A model generated the notes under the pieces. It had not been told where the DNA came from and did no database searches. It worked only from the letters and a program-made list of their open reading frames with translations. A stretch of DNA of 64,000 nt from contig NZ_JACOFX010000009.1 in assembly GCF_014284125.1 (NCBI RefSeq), forward strand, positions 1 through 64,000. Direction: 5' to 3'. The position numbers and the translations under genes were made by a program. This DNA is from Undibacterium umbellatum. GTDB taxonomy: Bacteria > Pseudomonadota > Gammaproteobacteria > Burkholderiales > Burkholderiaceae_D. Shown one piece after another: positions 53,446 to 62,651 of this stretch; the stretch's first letter is position 1, and each line of letters begins with the position of its first letter.

Positions 53446-54699
53446 ATGCCTGATTTGAAAACCTCTGCCATAGGCGCCCTGCTGGCTGCCCTACTCTGCA
53501 CGCCTGTTTTTGCCTTGGCTGAGGATGCAGACTTCAGTGGTCAGGTACGTGCTCTGCTCAATAACTATACAAGCAATAGCGCCAGTCCGTTGGCAATTGC
53601 CAATCAACTCGCCCCTGGCTTGAGCAACAAGAATACACTACTGGGTGTAGTGGAAACCGAGTTGCGCGCCAGTGGCAAAGGCATTACTGCTGTCGCCACC
53701 TTGCAGGGGCAAATGAATGATGGCGGACGCACCCAGGCCACAGCCTGGCTAAATGAACTCTATGGCAGCCTGGGTGATGGTGCATGGCAGTTCAGTGCTG
53801 GTAAAAAAACCATCGCCTGGGATGTTGGTTATGGTTTTCGCCCGAATGATGTGGTGGCACAGGAAAAACGTCGTTCGCTGATCAGCACCACGGTGATAGG
53901 CAAGCCTTTGGCTAGTCTGGAGTATTTCAATTCAAATACATCTGTGTCCATGGTCTGGGTCAATCCCGGCCATGCAACAACCACCGATGTGGCGGACGAG
54001 CAAGCCCTGGCAGCACGGGTTTATCATCATACTGGCGGTGTGGACCTACATGGCTTTGGCCGTTATGGCCAAAAGAGCGGTGGCAGCCTGGGTGCTGCTG
54101 CATCCTGGGTCGCGACAGATGAAATGGAGGTACACGGCTCTTTGCGCTTCATGCAAAGAAACACAGGCTTGCGCATGAATGCAGATACCGCGCTGTTACA
54201 GCGCAACAGCCCATGGCAAAATAATACCCAAAATAATGTCGTACAGGCCATGCTGGGTGCCAACTATACGACAGAGTCACAGCACAGCTTTTTCATCGAA
54301 GCCTGGTGGGATGGCACGGCCTTGTCTGACCGTGAATGGCAAAACTGGAACAAGCGCAATCTGGCTTTGCAGGGTAGCGTCAATTATTTGCCGCAAATGC
54401 AGCAAGTGATTGGCCATAACCTGGCCTGGCAAAACCAGGCATTGTCAGCCTCTGGCAATATTCGCCGCAAGAATGTGTTTGCACGCTGGAGCTGGCAAGA
54501 AAATGGCTGGCAACCTTCGCTGGATTTACTGTGGACCCCAGAAGACAATGGCCGCATCGTCACAGCGGCCCTGGGCTGGCAGGGTGACCGCATCAGCATC
54601 AATGGCGGTGTGCGTTTTTATGGCGGTCCCAGCAAGGCAATACTGGCGCAATTGCCGGACAGCAGAACAGCTTACATTTCTGCCACCTGGGCATTTTGA
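53446..54699 (+). CDS. outer-membrane beta-barrel protein of the transport cassette
   Basis: This 417-residue protein has a signal peptide (ending ALAE-DAD or close) and a barrel-type body ending ISATWAF with terminal Phe. The motif WQFSAGKKTIAWDVGYGFRPNDVVAQE resembles the conserved strand of DUF1302-like and alginate-export-type barrels, which accompany RND transporters with LolA-like carriers. The gene is two bases after the LolA-like gene and is the last of the cassette. The ligand is unknown; the barrel could be an exit or receptor site at the outer membrane. Confidence 0.78.
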   Translation: MPDLKTSAIGALLAALLCTPVFALAEDADFSGQVRALLNNYTSNSASPLAIANQLAPGLSNKNTLLGVVETELRASGKGITAVATLQGQMNDGGRTQATAWLNELYGSLGDGAWQFSAGKKTIAWDVGYGFRPNDVVAQEKRRSLISTTVIGKPLASLEYFNSNTSVSMVWVNPGHATTTDVADEQALAARVYHHTGGVDLHGFGRYGQKSGGSLGAAASWVATDEMEVHGSLRFMQRNTGLRMNADTALLQRNSPWQNNTQNNVVQAMLGANYTTESQHSFFIEAWWDGTALSDREWQNWNKRNLALQGSVNYLPQMQQVIGHNLAWQNQALSASGNIRRKNVFARWSWQENGWQPSLDLLWTPEDNGRIVTAALGWQGDRISINGGVRFYGGPSKAILAQLPDSRTAYISATWAF

Positions 54700-54762
54700 G
54701 TGTTGGGGTGCCTGGATTCAGCGATAATAGCGGCTTGTTCCAAGTTCACCGAAAGCTGCCCT

Positions 54763-55383
54763 ATGTCGAAATCCCATGTTGATGCGAATTACCGTTTCAT
54801 CGCTGCCAGCCAGGAAGTCAATACCCGCATCGCGCAAAGACATCAGGCGCTGGCCTTGTATGTGACCCTGGTGGTCAGCCTGCTGGCCGCACTGGTGGCC
54901 TTGAAGCCCGGCGAGCCTAGCAGCAAACTGCCCATCGAGTGGCTGGTCATGGGTTTTCCCGTGGCATCCATCTGCCTGACATTTTTGAATTACAAGGCAG
55001 AACGCTCGATCACAAATTTGCGCCATTTTCTGGCCACGCTGGAAAGGCTGGAAGATGCCCACTTGCACCTGCCCAGCTATAACACTGACCCACGCTGGGC
55101 CAAGAGTGCCAACAAGGCCAGGCGCTTTCAGGATTACGCCTGCGCAGTACTGGTAGCCGCTGCCAACGCCATTGGTCTGGGTGCAGTTACCCATATCTAC
55201 CCTGAGCGTATCGCCGCCAACCAGTTTGTCCTCTGGATCAGCGCCATCACAGCACTGGCATCTTTATTTGTTTTGCTTGTCATGCCAGCCTGGAGTTATC
55301 GCCCTGACCGTGAGCTGGAAAAGCAAATAATTGTGGAGGAAGACGCGAAGGACGTTAACAATAGTCCAGACCAAAAAAACTAG
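54763..55383 (+). CDS. four-helix membrane protein (hypothetical)
   Basis: This 206-residue protein has four hydrophobic segments (about residues 27-47, 53-75, 123-143 and 155-176) and a charged C-terminal tail, so it is an inner-membrane protein. I do not recognise its family. It lies 63 bases after the barrel gene and may be on the same transcript, but membership of the cassette is not clear. The ATG at 54763 is chosen; a GTG at 54700 is in frame but lacks a ribosome site. Confidence 0.65.
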   Translation: MSKSHVDANYRFIAASQEVNTRIAQRHQALALYVTLVVSLLAALVALKPGEPSSKLPIEWLVMGFPVASICLTFLNYKAERSITNLRHFLATLERLEDAHLHLPSYNTDPRWAKSANKARRFQDYACAVLVAAANAIGLGAVTHIYPERIAANQFVLWISAITALASLFVLLVMPAWSYRPDRELEKQIIVEEDAKDVNNSPDQKN

Positions 55384-55390
55384 TTCCCCT

Positions 55391-56359
55391 CTATTCCATG
55401 GCCACGCGCACAGCGTTGCGCCCGGATAGTTTGGCTTCATAGAGCTTGGCATCAGCGCGCTGGAACCATGCTTCACCTTCTTCGTCAGCAATTTTCTTTG
55501 CCACGCCGATTGATACCGTGACAGGATAATCGCGTAACAATTGCGCTTTCTCGATCAGGGAGCGCAATTCTTCGGCAAAACGTGCTGCAGCAAAAACATC
55601 AGCCCCCATGGCAACGATGACGAACTCTTCACCTCCATAACGGAAAAAACTGTCGGCATTACGTATACGTGAGCGCATCAGCGAGCAAAATTGTATCAAG
55701 ACCTGGTCACCCACAGTATGACCAAACTGATCATTGATTTTCTTAAAATGATCAAGATCTAGTATCAGTATGCATGCATCTGTCTGGACCACATCCTTGG
55801 CGCAGAGGGTTTGCAGTTGTTTGTCAAAAGCACGGCGATTTCCAGCACCGGTTAAAAAATCTTTTTCGGCTTGCTGGTTCAATTCAAAATGCTGAAGGCT
55901 GGTACGGTCGGAAAAGATATAAGAAAACAAATTGACGAGCACCAGAGTCACGACCAGACTGGACAAATCCAGTATCTGCATCGCACCATGCAATATCGCG
56001 ATCAGACATAACAGTGATACGCTATTGATCAACAAGGCTTCTCTAGCCCTGAGTATGAAAAAGGCAGCAATCATGGTGGGATACACCCAGTACACGATAG
56101 GCACGCCTTTGACATAGATGGCGGCTAGCATGCCCAGCGAATAAAACACCGTGACAGCAATACCAGCAAGACGGACGCGCCGGGTACGCCAGACAAACAC
56201 CATAATGCACAACATGCCAAGCACGATCAAGAGATCAACCGCTGCCATCAAAAAATTGCCCTGAAACAAGCGGACGATACCAAAGGGGAGAATGCTGGGT
56301 ATACTCAAACCACACAGCATGAGCAAGACAACTTCTTCTTTTGAGCGTTTTAACAACAT
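55391..56359 (-). CDS. membrane-bound diguanylate cyclase
   Basis: This 322-residue protein has six hydrophobic helices in its first 150 residues and a GGDEF domain in the rest. The active-site motif GGEEF (FRYGGEEFVIVAMG) is intact and an RxxD inhibitory site (RNAD) lies five residues upstream, so it should make c-di-GMP and be inhibited by it. The DHFKKINDQFGHTVGDQVL segment is also typical. The start at 56359 gives a short cytoplasmic N-terminus; the frame extends to 56449. The stop lies eight bases after that of the membrane-protein gene on the other strand. Confidence 0.92.
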   Translation of the reverse strand: MLLKRSKEEVVLLMLCGLSIPSILPFGIVRLFQGNFLMAAVDLLIVLGMLCIMVFVWRTRRVRLAGIAVTVFYSLGMLAAIYVKGVPIVYWVYPTMIAAFFILRAREALLINSVSLLCLIAILHGAMQILDLSSLVVTLVLVNLFSYIFSDRTSLQHFELNQQAEKDFLTGAGNRRAFDKQLQTLCAKDVVQTDACILILDLDHFKKINDQFGHTVGDQVLIQFCSLMRSRIRNADSFFRYGGEEFVIVAMGADVFAAARFAEELRSLIEKAQLLRDYPVTVSIGVAKKIADEEGEAWFQRADAKLYEAKLSGRNAVRVAME

Positions 56360-56544
56360 GCTTGCGTTCCTGGTCTTTGCTGGCCGTTGCTGACGATTGC
56401 TGGTAATTGAGTAGCAGCGCAGCTCAACAAGAATTGAGAGGCGGTTCAATGCCAGCCTAACTCAAGCTATAAGCAAATGTCCAACACTAAGCAACAAGCT
56501 TTGCAGGAAAAAAACAGTCTTGCTAATTCACTACTGAAATTAGT

Positions 56545-57048
56545 TTATTTATCAACAATATCAGGATCCAAAAGGGCATACATCCAAAAATTGCCGGGAT
56601 TGCCACGCACCATGCGAAAAGCCCGCAAATAGCCCTCACGCCGGGAACCCATGCGTTCCAGCAATTGTATGGAAGGAGAATTACTGTCCAGCACGGTCGC
56701 TTGAATACGGTTGTAGCCAGCTTGTTGAAACCCCCAGTCACAGAGCGCCATTGCAGAGGGCTGCATGATGCCCTTCCCCCAATATTCTGGTGCCAGATCA
56801 TAGGCCAGCTCTGCACTGCGATTGATTTCCGAGATGGTATGAAAACCAACTGTGCCTATCAGCTTGTCATCTGAATGATTGACGATGGCAAGACGGATGG
56901 GCGAGTTAAGTTCCTTACTTTCAAAGGCGCCGAACTGTACAAGTAAATCGTCCTCATTGCGCAAATTCCAGCTGGTATGCCTGATCACATCCGGATTCTT
57001 GAGGTAACTGTACCAGGCTTGTGCATCGCTACGGCGTATATTGCGCAA
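56545..57048 (-). CDS. GNAT acetyltransferase, start uncertain
   Basis: This GNAT protein of at least 167 residues shows LIGTVGFHTISEINRSAELAYDLAPEYWGKGIMQPSA, with the acetyl-CoA loop, and IQATVLDSNSPSIQLLERMGSRREG. The only conventional start is a TTG at 57048, which cuts off part of strand 1. The open frame continues upstream (VPIRDIGLRNIRRSDA) to a stop inside the end of the HD-GYP gene, without ATG, GTG or TTG. An ATT start near 57093-57108 or a sequencing difference should be considered. Confidence 0.8.
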   Translation of the reverse strand: MRNIRRSDAQAWYSYLKNPDVIRHTSWNLRNEDDLLVQFGAFESKELNSPIRLAIVNHSDDKLIGTVGFHTISEINRSAELAYDLAPEYWGKGIMQPSAMALCDWGFQQAGYNRIQATVLDSNSPSIQLLERMGSRREGYLRAFRMVRGNPGNFWMYALLDPDIVDK

Positions 57049-57110
57049 GCCTATGTCTCTGATCGGAACTGTCGGTATTTTGTTTATCTGGATAAGATGT
57101 GCGCGAATGC

Positions 57111-58217
57111 TTATTGCCGGGCAATCAACTTGCGCACCACATCATTGAACGTCTCTACCATCCGGGGATCAAACTGACTTTCTATATTGGCATTAATCTC
57201 AGAAATCGCACTCAACAAACTACGCTTATAGCTACGATCTGAGCGTTCATTGGTGATAGAGCAAAAAGTATCCACTATCGCCAGCATACGCGCACCAGCA
57301 TGTATCTCCTGCCCCTTCAATCCATTTGGATAGCCGTAACCGTCATACCGCTCATGATGATCCAGTACGATGCGTGCAGCCTCATCCCAGCCACCAAAAC
57401 GCAACAACATCTGGCTGCCAGTGACCACATGCTCTTGCACTATTTTCAGCTCCTCCCTGGACAAGCCCCCTTCTTTATTGAAAATGCTGTGCGGGATAAA
57501 GCTCATCCCGACGTCATGCATTAAAGAAGCTGCCTGCAATTGCCGCGCATCGACGGGAAAACCCAAAGCTTCATTCAAAGACTCTGTCAACTGAGCCGCC
57601 TGTTCACTGCGATTTTTTCTATAAATACTGAGGTGGTCGATTTGCTGCGCAAATCTGTGCATCATGAGCATGTCATCCTGCAACTCCAGCAGCACCTTCG
57701 GGGCTTTGCCGGAAGCCTCCTTGCTGCTGACTTTACCATCCAGCAAAGCAATCGCATCCTTGAATTGCTGCGGCTGAAAATCCTGATTGCCACTTTTTTG
57801 CAGGGCATCGCACAATTCATACAGTTTTTTGCGTCTGACATCGCTGGTGCTGCCGTTGGCAATCAAATCATTGAGCAAATCCTCAACTTCATCGATGGCC
57901 AGCAATAGAAACTCACCCAACTCCCGAAAATAAGGAGCTTGCTCTGCCCTCACTCTGGCGACGATCTCTTCAACACGGTGCAATAGCTCAACAAAGGGCG
58001 TCAATCCCACCATCTGGCAATTGCCTTTCAGCGAATGCATGGCGCGGAACAATCTGTGCACATACGCAGTACCACCATCATTATTGAGTTCTTTGACACA
58101 GGCTTCGGCTTCTTCGCAAGCTTCCCGCGTGCAATCGACAAAGTCATCGATGATGGTACGCTCCATCCCCAAAAATTCAGGACAAGTGAAACTGTCAACG
58201 CTACTGGCTGTATTCAT
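57111..58217 (-). CDS. Hpt-HD-GYP phosphodiesterase
   Basis: This 368-residue protein has an N-terminal histidine phosphotransfer (Hpt) domain with the phospho-acceptor His in FRAMHSLKGNCQMVG (about residue 62), a helical linker, and a C-terminal HD-GYP domain. The latter shows HDVGMSFIPHSIF, the HH-E pair LDHHERYDGYGYPNGLKG and the GARMLAIVDTFCSI segment, so it should hydrolyse c-di-GMP. Coupling to Hpt suggests that a sensor kinase controls the activity by phosphate transfer; no such kinase is adjacent. The usual domain order in other bacteria is receiver-HD-GYP, so Hpt-HD-GYP is less common. Confidence 0.9.
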   Translation of the reverse strand: MNTASSVDSFTCPEFLGMERTIIDDFVDCTREACEEAEACVKELNNDGGTAYVHRLFRAMHSLKGNCQMVGLTPFVELLHRVEEIVARVRAEQAPYFRELGEFLLLAIDEVEDLLNDLIANGSTSDVRRKKLYELCDALQKSGNQDFQPQQFKDAIALLDGKVSSKEASGKAPKVLLELQDDMLMMHRFAQQIDHLSIYRKNRSEQAAQLTESLNEALGFPVDARQLQAASLMHDVGMSFIPHSIFNKEGGLSREELKIVQEHVVTGSQMLLRFGGWDEAARIVLDHHERYDGYGYPNGLKGQEIHAGARMLAIVDTFCSITNERSDRSYKRSLLSAISEINANIESQFDPRMVETFNDVVRKLIARQ

Positions 58218-58330
58218 TTCTCAATGCCCCTGGTTGTCGTAGGTCAATATTGTTAAAAAATTATAGGATCAACTTCTGCAAAATATGCAGGTATATATGT
58301 AGATGAATAGGTAGATGTATAGGTAGCTGC

Positions 58331-59419
58331 CTATTTTTTTGCAGCTACCAGCTTGCCACCCAGATAATAGCGTGAAACATCATGTGCATCTGAATCGGTG
58401 TTCACGTCATAATTGCCAGCCACAAAACTGCTAGCATCGGCTGCTTCAAGCCAGATCACTTTGTTCAGGCTGGAATCTCTGTAGTAAACTCGTTTATTGT
58501 CTTTGAAATAAGCCCGTTCCAGCAATGTAAATGTAGCAGGATCAGCATCTGCAACAATTTGCAGGGGCTCAGGCGTACCAAAAAACACCACAAAAAGGTG
58601 CTGTCCATCTGTAGCATAGACAGCCAGATCCTGGTTTGACAACAAGCGAAACTCCGCAGTAGAAACGCTTAGCCTGCAGACCTTGTCGAAAACAAATACC
58701 TGCTTATCATCCTTGGCGATATCGGGACTTAGCAATTGAAAACTCACCGGATTCGCGCCCTGCAGCACTTGCCAGCCATAGTAGACTTGCTGGCTATCAC
58801 TACCATAACGGCCACCCAAATGCCGGAATTCTGCAGGTTTGGCATCAGGCAGTTGGCGCCCCTCCAGATAAACATGGGCCTGGTCTTTCCAAAACAAGGG
58901 AGATCGCACGTCACCAGTCTGATTGTTTGGATTGCTGACACCAGTAAAGCTGGCGGCTTCGGCCCCAACTATCATCAGACCATCAAAATAAACATGCTTC
59001 TCATCAACGGCGTAGCGCGCATACTTCTCACCTATGGTCTTGAAGGTGGATCCCTGAGCGCCAGCGATACTCTTGCCATCGTAATATACCTTGTCTCCTT
59101 TCACAAAATAGCCGTTGCCCGAAATACCAGACACGACATTCATAATGAAGCGCGGATAACCAAACACCAGCGCCACCAACACCGTCAGCACTACACTTGT
59201 TAGCAACGCCCGATCCGCAGAAATGCGAAAATAAGTCATCCCAAACAGCTTGTAACCGATAAAGATAATGACAGGGTAAAAGATAACCAGCAACAGAAAT
59301 GCCAGATTGGATTTACTACTCTCTGAACCAGGCGCATCAAACAGCATCGGAGACATCATCATAAGCAAGGGCCATATCAGTAGGCCCAGGGTACTCAGAA
59401 TATCCAGGAATAATTTCAT
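58331..59419 (-). CDS. DKNYY-family membrane-anchored protein
   Basis: This 362-residue protein has three or four hydrophobic segments in the first 120 residues, then a periplasmic part of DKNYY-type repeats: KGDKVYYDGKSIAGAQ, YAVDEKHVYFDGLMIVGAE and KDQAHVYLEGRQL. These describe short beta-hairpins with a conserved Tyr/Phe. The function of the family is unknown. The ATG at 59419 starts the first helix; the frame extends to 59503. Confidence 0.82.
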   Translation of the reverse strand: MKLFLDILSTLGLLIWPLLMMMSPMLFDAPGSESSKSNLAFLLLVIFYPVIIFIGYKLFGMTYFRISADRALLTSVVLTVLVALVFGYPRFIMNVVSGISGNGYFVKGDKVYYDGKSIAGAQGSTFKTIGEKYARYAVDEKHVYFDGLMIVGAEAASFTGVSNPNNQTGDVRSPLFWKDQAHVYLEGRQLPDAKPAEFRHLGGRYGSDSQQVYYGWQVLQGANPVSFQLLSPDIAKDDKQVFVFDKVCRLSVSTAEFRLLSNQDLAVYATDGQHLFVVFFGTPEPLQIVADADPATFTLLERAYFKDNKRVYYRDSSLNKVIWLEAADASSFVAGNYDVNTDSDAHDVSRYYLGGKLVAAKK

Positions 59420-59534
59420 TTTCACTTTCAAAGTCTTAGAGCCGCCTAACAACTCGTCATACGATAAATCTATCATCATTTTCAGAAAATGGCAGAAAAA
59501 CACGCCTCTACCCTGAGTTTTTGGGGTACATCAA

Positions 59535-59576
59535 CTTAAAAGCCCGACAATCACTAAGGATTGACGGGCTTTTAAG
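59535..59576. terminator. bidirectional terminator after the M16 peptidase gene
   Basis: CTTAAAAGCCCG-A-CAATC (59535-59552) pairs with GATTGACGGGCTTTTAAG (59559-59576) with one mismatch, giving an 18-base stem with a six-base loop. A and T runs at the ends allow function both ways. It lies 27 bases past the M16 stop codon. Confidence 0.85.
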
Positions 59577-59602
59577 CTTGATTTTGACGATCTGACGTGT
59601 TT

Positions 59603-62491
59603 TTACTCTGCAAACACCTTGCTCGCAGGGATAATATTGACTGACTCAGCCTTGATGTTCAGCTTTCGCTTGCCAATGACCTGATCTTCATCCAGCAAGT
59701 CTTTAGGTTTGTCGGAATTGTATTTGATAGGCGAGAAGGCATCGGCGACCAATTTCTCTTTCAAATCAGCGGCGTCTTTGGCGATCATGACGACGGACAG
59801 ATTTTCAGAACTCAGATGCTTTTTGATGGCAGCATTGACTTCATCCGCAGTCAGTGTCGCCAGCTTATCGCGCATCATTTTTGTGAACTCTGGCGTGCGA
59901 TGCCATTGCGCATCGAGTGCATAACCGAGTTGCTGGTCCTGGGTGGCCGTCATCATGAAGACATTCTTCATGAGGTAGGCGCGGGTCATCTCGAACTGTT
60001 CTTTGCTCAAGCCTTGCTTGACCATTTTATCTAGTTCGGTAATTGCCACGCGCAAGGCCATGTGTGCGTTTTCAGGTGCGACCGGACGTATCCAGATTTC
60101 AAACAATTGCGATTGTCGGGCACGGTTGGCAGTTGGGAAGAACTGGAACATGCCACCAGGGAAGGCTTCAATATACGCATAATCACCATAGTTCATGCCA
60201 CGTATTTCACGTATGCGCTGATACAGGTGGGATGAACTGGCCCTGTGTTCACCCAGCCAGGTCTTGGCTACCCATAGCGATACGAAGTCAGGATGAGCGC
60301 GCGTCACCGTGATAGGCAAACCCAAAGAAATTGCTGTTGCTCTGGTATTTTTTTCTATAATTTCTACATCCAGACCTTGCGTAGCCTTACCAGCTGGCGC
60401 AGCAATCGCCGGCAAGCCCTTGCCTGCTGGCAGCTTGGCGACAACCTGTTTAAGGGCATTCACCATCTCATCATTGACGTCACCCGAAATACCAACATTA
60501 AGTGCGCCACTGGTATAAGCCTGCTTCCAGAATTGTTTGACGTCATCCAGGGTGATGGCTTCTATGCCTTTCAGCGTACCCAATACCGGATGGGCATAAG
60601 CAGAACCAGCAAAGACTTTGGTTTGCAGGCGTTCCTTGGCAAACTCTTCTTCATTGTTGTCTTTCAGATCAAGCAAGAGAGCATTCTTTTGCTCATCCTT
60701 GATACGGCGGAAGTCTTCTTCGCGGAAACCCGGTTCCAGCAATTGCGGCATGGCGATGCGCATATATTCTTGCCATTTATCCTTGTGCACGGAGCCAGTG
60801 AAGCTGGTCATTTCCTTGTCGGTCTGGGCTGAGAAGCTGGCCGCCATGGGGAACAGGGCTTTCTTGACTTCATCTATCTTGCGCTCTTTGGAACCGGCAT
60901 TGTCTATCATCGCTGCCGTCATACGCGCCAGGCCTTCCTTGCCTGCCGGGTCTTGTGCAGAACCGGCATTGAATACCAGCTTGAAGCGTACCTGTGGCAA
61001 TTTGGATGCCTGCACCAGCACATTGTATTTGCTGTAGTCAGGCTTTTCTATCAAGCTGGCCAATTTTGGCAGGGTTGCAATTTCAGCAGGCAAGGCATTG
61101 CTGGACAGCGTGCTGATTATCATGCCTTCATCGACCAGATATTTTTTCGCAGCAGCTTGCAAGTCGGCAGGTGTCAGGCTGTCGATGACTTGATAGAACT
61201 GATTCATGGTGGCATAGGAGCGCTTATAATGAACAAAACGCGCCAGCGTACCGGCAATCTGATCAGTATTATCGAGACTGCGTATCACGCCATATTTGAG
61301 CGCGGACTTGGCGTCGTCCAATTCCTTGCCAGACAAAGGTGCATGCGACAATACGGCGATTTTTTTCAATATCGCATCCCTGACATAGACCACATCTTCT
61401 GGCTTCTTGACGCGGGCAGCGATAGTCGCCAGACCGGGGTCTACGTTATCTGGCGTGTAATCAAACAACTGATCAACTTTTTGTTCATCCTGCTGCAAGC
61501 GTTTGTACAACTCCGAAGTCGCACCGAAAGACAGCGACAACAACATGCGCAGTGCAGCATGCTCCTTATTGGTGACTGAGAAGGCCGGTGCATGGAAAGA
61601 CACTGTCACATAGGGCAGGGTCGAACTGGGCCAGGGCACGTGTTTGTAGTAAGGACCATTTGCTGGCGGTTCTACAGGTACAGGCGCCTGCATTTTGCCA
61701 CGCTGCCACTTGCCCCAGTATTTCTCTATCAGGGTGATGGTCGCCTTGGGATCGACATCGCCAGCAACAATCAGCGTTGTATATTCGGGCCTGTACCAGC
61801 GATCGAAGAATATTTTGGAGTAGGCAAACTGATTGGGCATGTCCTCAATATCCTTGAGGAAACCCATGGTGGTATGTTTGTAAGTATGCTTCTGGAAAGC
61901 CGTGTCACGCGTGACTTCGAACAACTTGCTGATAGGGTTGGCGCTATTTTTATTGTATTCACCCAGTACGGCGCGGGACTCTGTCTTGAAATCAGCTTCG
62001 CTATATGACAGATTCTGAAAGCGATCAGCTTCTACCCGTAGTATGGTTTCCAGGTCTTCCTTGGAAAAAGTCGTGTGGTAGTTGGTCAGGTCATCGCTGG
62101 TATAGGCATTTTGCCTTGCACCTGTGGCGGTCAGGATATCCTTGTACTTGTCTGCCGGAATTTCCTTGGTGCCACGGAACATCATGTGTTCGAAGAAGTG
62201 AGCAAAGCCCGATTTGCCTGGCTCAACTTCATTACGGGAACCAGTCTGCACCGGGATTTGCAAGGATACCAAATTTGGCAAACCAGTAGGCACGATGATG
62301 ATTTTCAAGCCATTTGGCAAGAGCTTCTCGGTTGCCTGGAAAGGCAGCAAATCCTTGCCTGCCTGCGCCTTGCCAGCAGGCTTATGTGCTGGCGCTGGTG
62401 CTTGTGTAGCCGCGCCCTGATTTTGTGCGAATGCTGGATAGACGATGCTGGCTAGCGCCAGCGTCATGGCACAAGGTGCAAAAAATTTCAT
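59603..62491 (-). CDS. M16-family zinc peptidase (two-domain)
   Basis: This 962-residue periplasmic peptidase has a signal peptide (ending PAFA-QNQ) and a Pro/Ala-rich linker. The active N-terminal M16 domain has the inverted zinc motif HxxEH as H98-FFEH102, and the downstream Glu ligand is near ESRAVLGEY. The second half, with EIIEKNTRATAISLGLPITVTR, is the inactive C-terminal domain that clamps the substrate. This is the two-domain form of the pitrilysin/zinc-protease family. A GGGGGA site precedes the ATG. Natural substrates are unknown. Confidence 0.94.
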   Translation of the reverse strand: MKFFAPCAMTLALASIVYPAFAQNQGAATQAPAPAHKPAGKAQAGKDLLPFQATEKLLPNGLKIIIVPTGLPNLVSLQIPVQTGSRNEVEPGKSGFAHFFEHMMFRGTKEIPADKYKDILTATGARQNAYTSDDLTNYHTTFSKEDLETILRVEADRFQNLSYSEADFKTESRAVLGEYNKNSANPISKLFEVTRDTAFQKHTYKHTTMGFLKDIEDMPNQFAYSKIFFDRWYRPEYTTLIVAGDVDPKATITLIEKYWGKWQRGKMQAPVPVEPPANGPYYKHVPWPSSTLPYVTVSFHAPAFSVTNKEHAALRMLLSLSFGATSELYKRLQQDEQKVDQLFDYTPDNVDPGLATIAARVKKPEDVVYVRDAILKKIAVLSHAPLSGKELDDAKSALKYGVIRSLDNTDQIAGTLARFVHYKRSYATMNQFYQVIDSLTPADLQAAAKKYLVDEGMIISTLSSNALPAEIATLPKLASLIEKPDYSKYNVLVQASKLPQVRFKLVFNAGSAQDPAGKEGLARMTAAMIDNAGSKERKIDEVKKALFPMAASFSAQTDKEMTSFTGSVHKDKWQEYMRIAMPQLLEPGFREEDFRRIKDEQKNALLLDLKDNNEEEFAKERLQTKVFAGSAYAHPVLGTLKGIEAITLDDVKQFWKQAYTSGALNVGISGDVNDEMVNALKQVVAKLPAGKGLPAIAAPAGKATQGLDVEIIEKNTRATAISLGLPITVTRAHPDFVSLWVAKTWLGEHRASSSHLYQRIREIRGMNYGDYAYIEAFPGGMFQFFPTANRARQSQLFEIWIRPVAPENAHMALRVAITELDKMVKQGLSKEQFEMTRAYLMKNVFMMTATQDQQLGYALDAQWHRTPEFTKMMRDKLATLTADEVNAAIKKHLSSENLSVVMIAKDAADLKEKLVADAFSPIKYNSDKPKDLLDEDQVIGKRKLNIKAESVNIIPASKVFAE

Positions 62492-62589
62492 TGTATCCCC
62501 CGGTTAATAGATGTAAGCGATCTTATGAGTCTATGACTGCAAATACAAGAGCTAGTTCAGATTCTGAGGAAAGGTTCAAGGACAAAAAA

Positions 62590-62625
62590 CAAAGCCCGGA
62601 TACAGTTTCCTGTATCCGGGCTTTG
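62590..62625 (-). terminator. terminator of the dihydrolipoyl dehydrogenase gene
   Basis: CAAAGCCCGGATACAG (62590-62605) and CTGTATCCGGGCTTTG (62610-62625) form a perfect 16-bp stem with a four-base loop. A T-run follows on the minus strand. It lies 26 bases after the stop codon. Confidence 0.9.
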
Positions 62626-62651
62626 TCTGGTCCTGCTTATTAATTACATGC

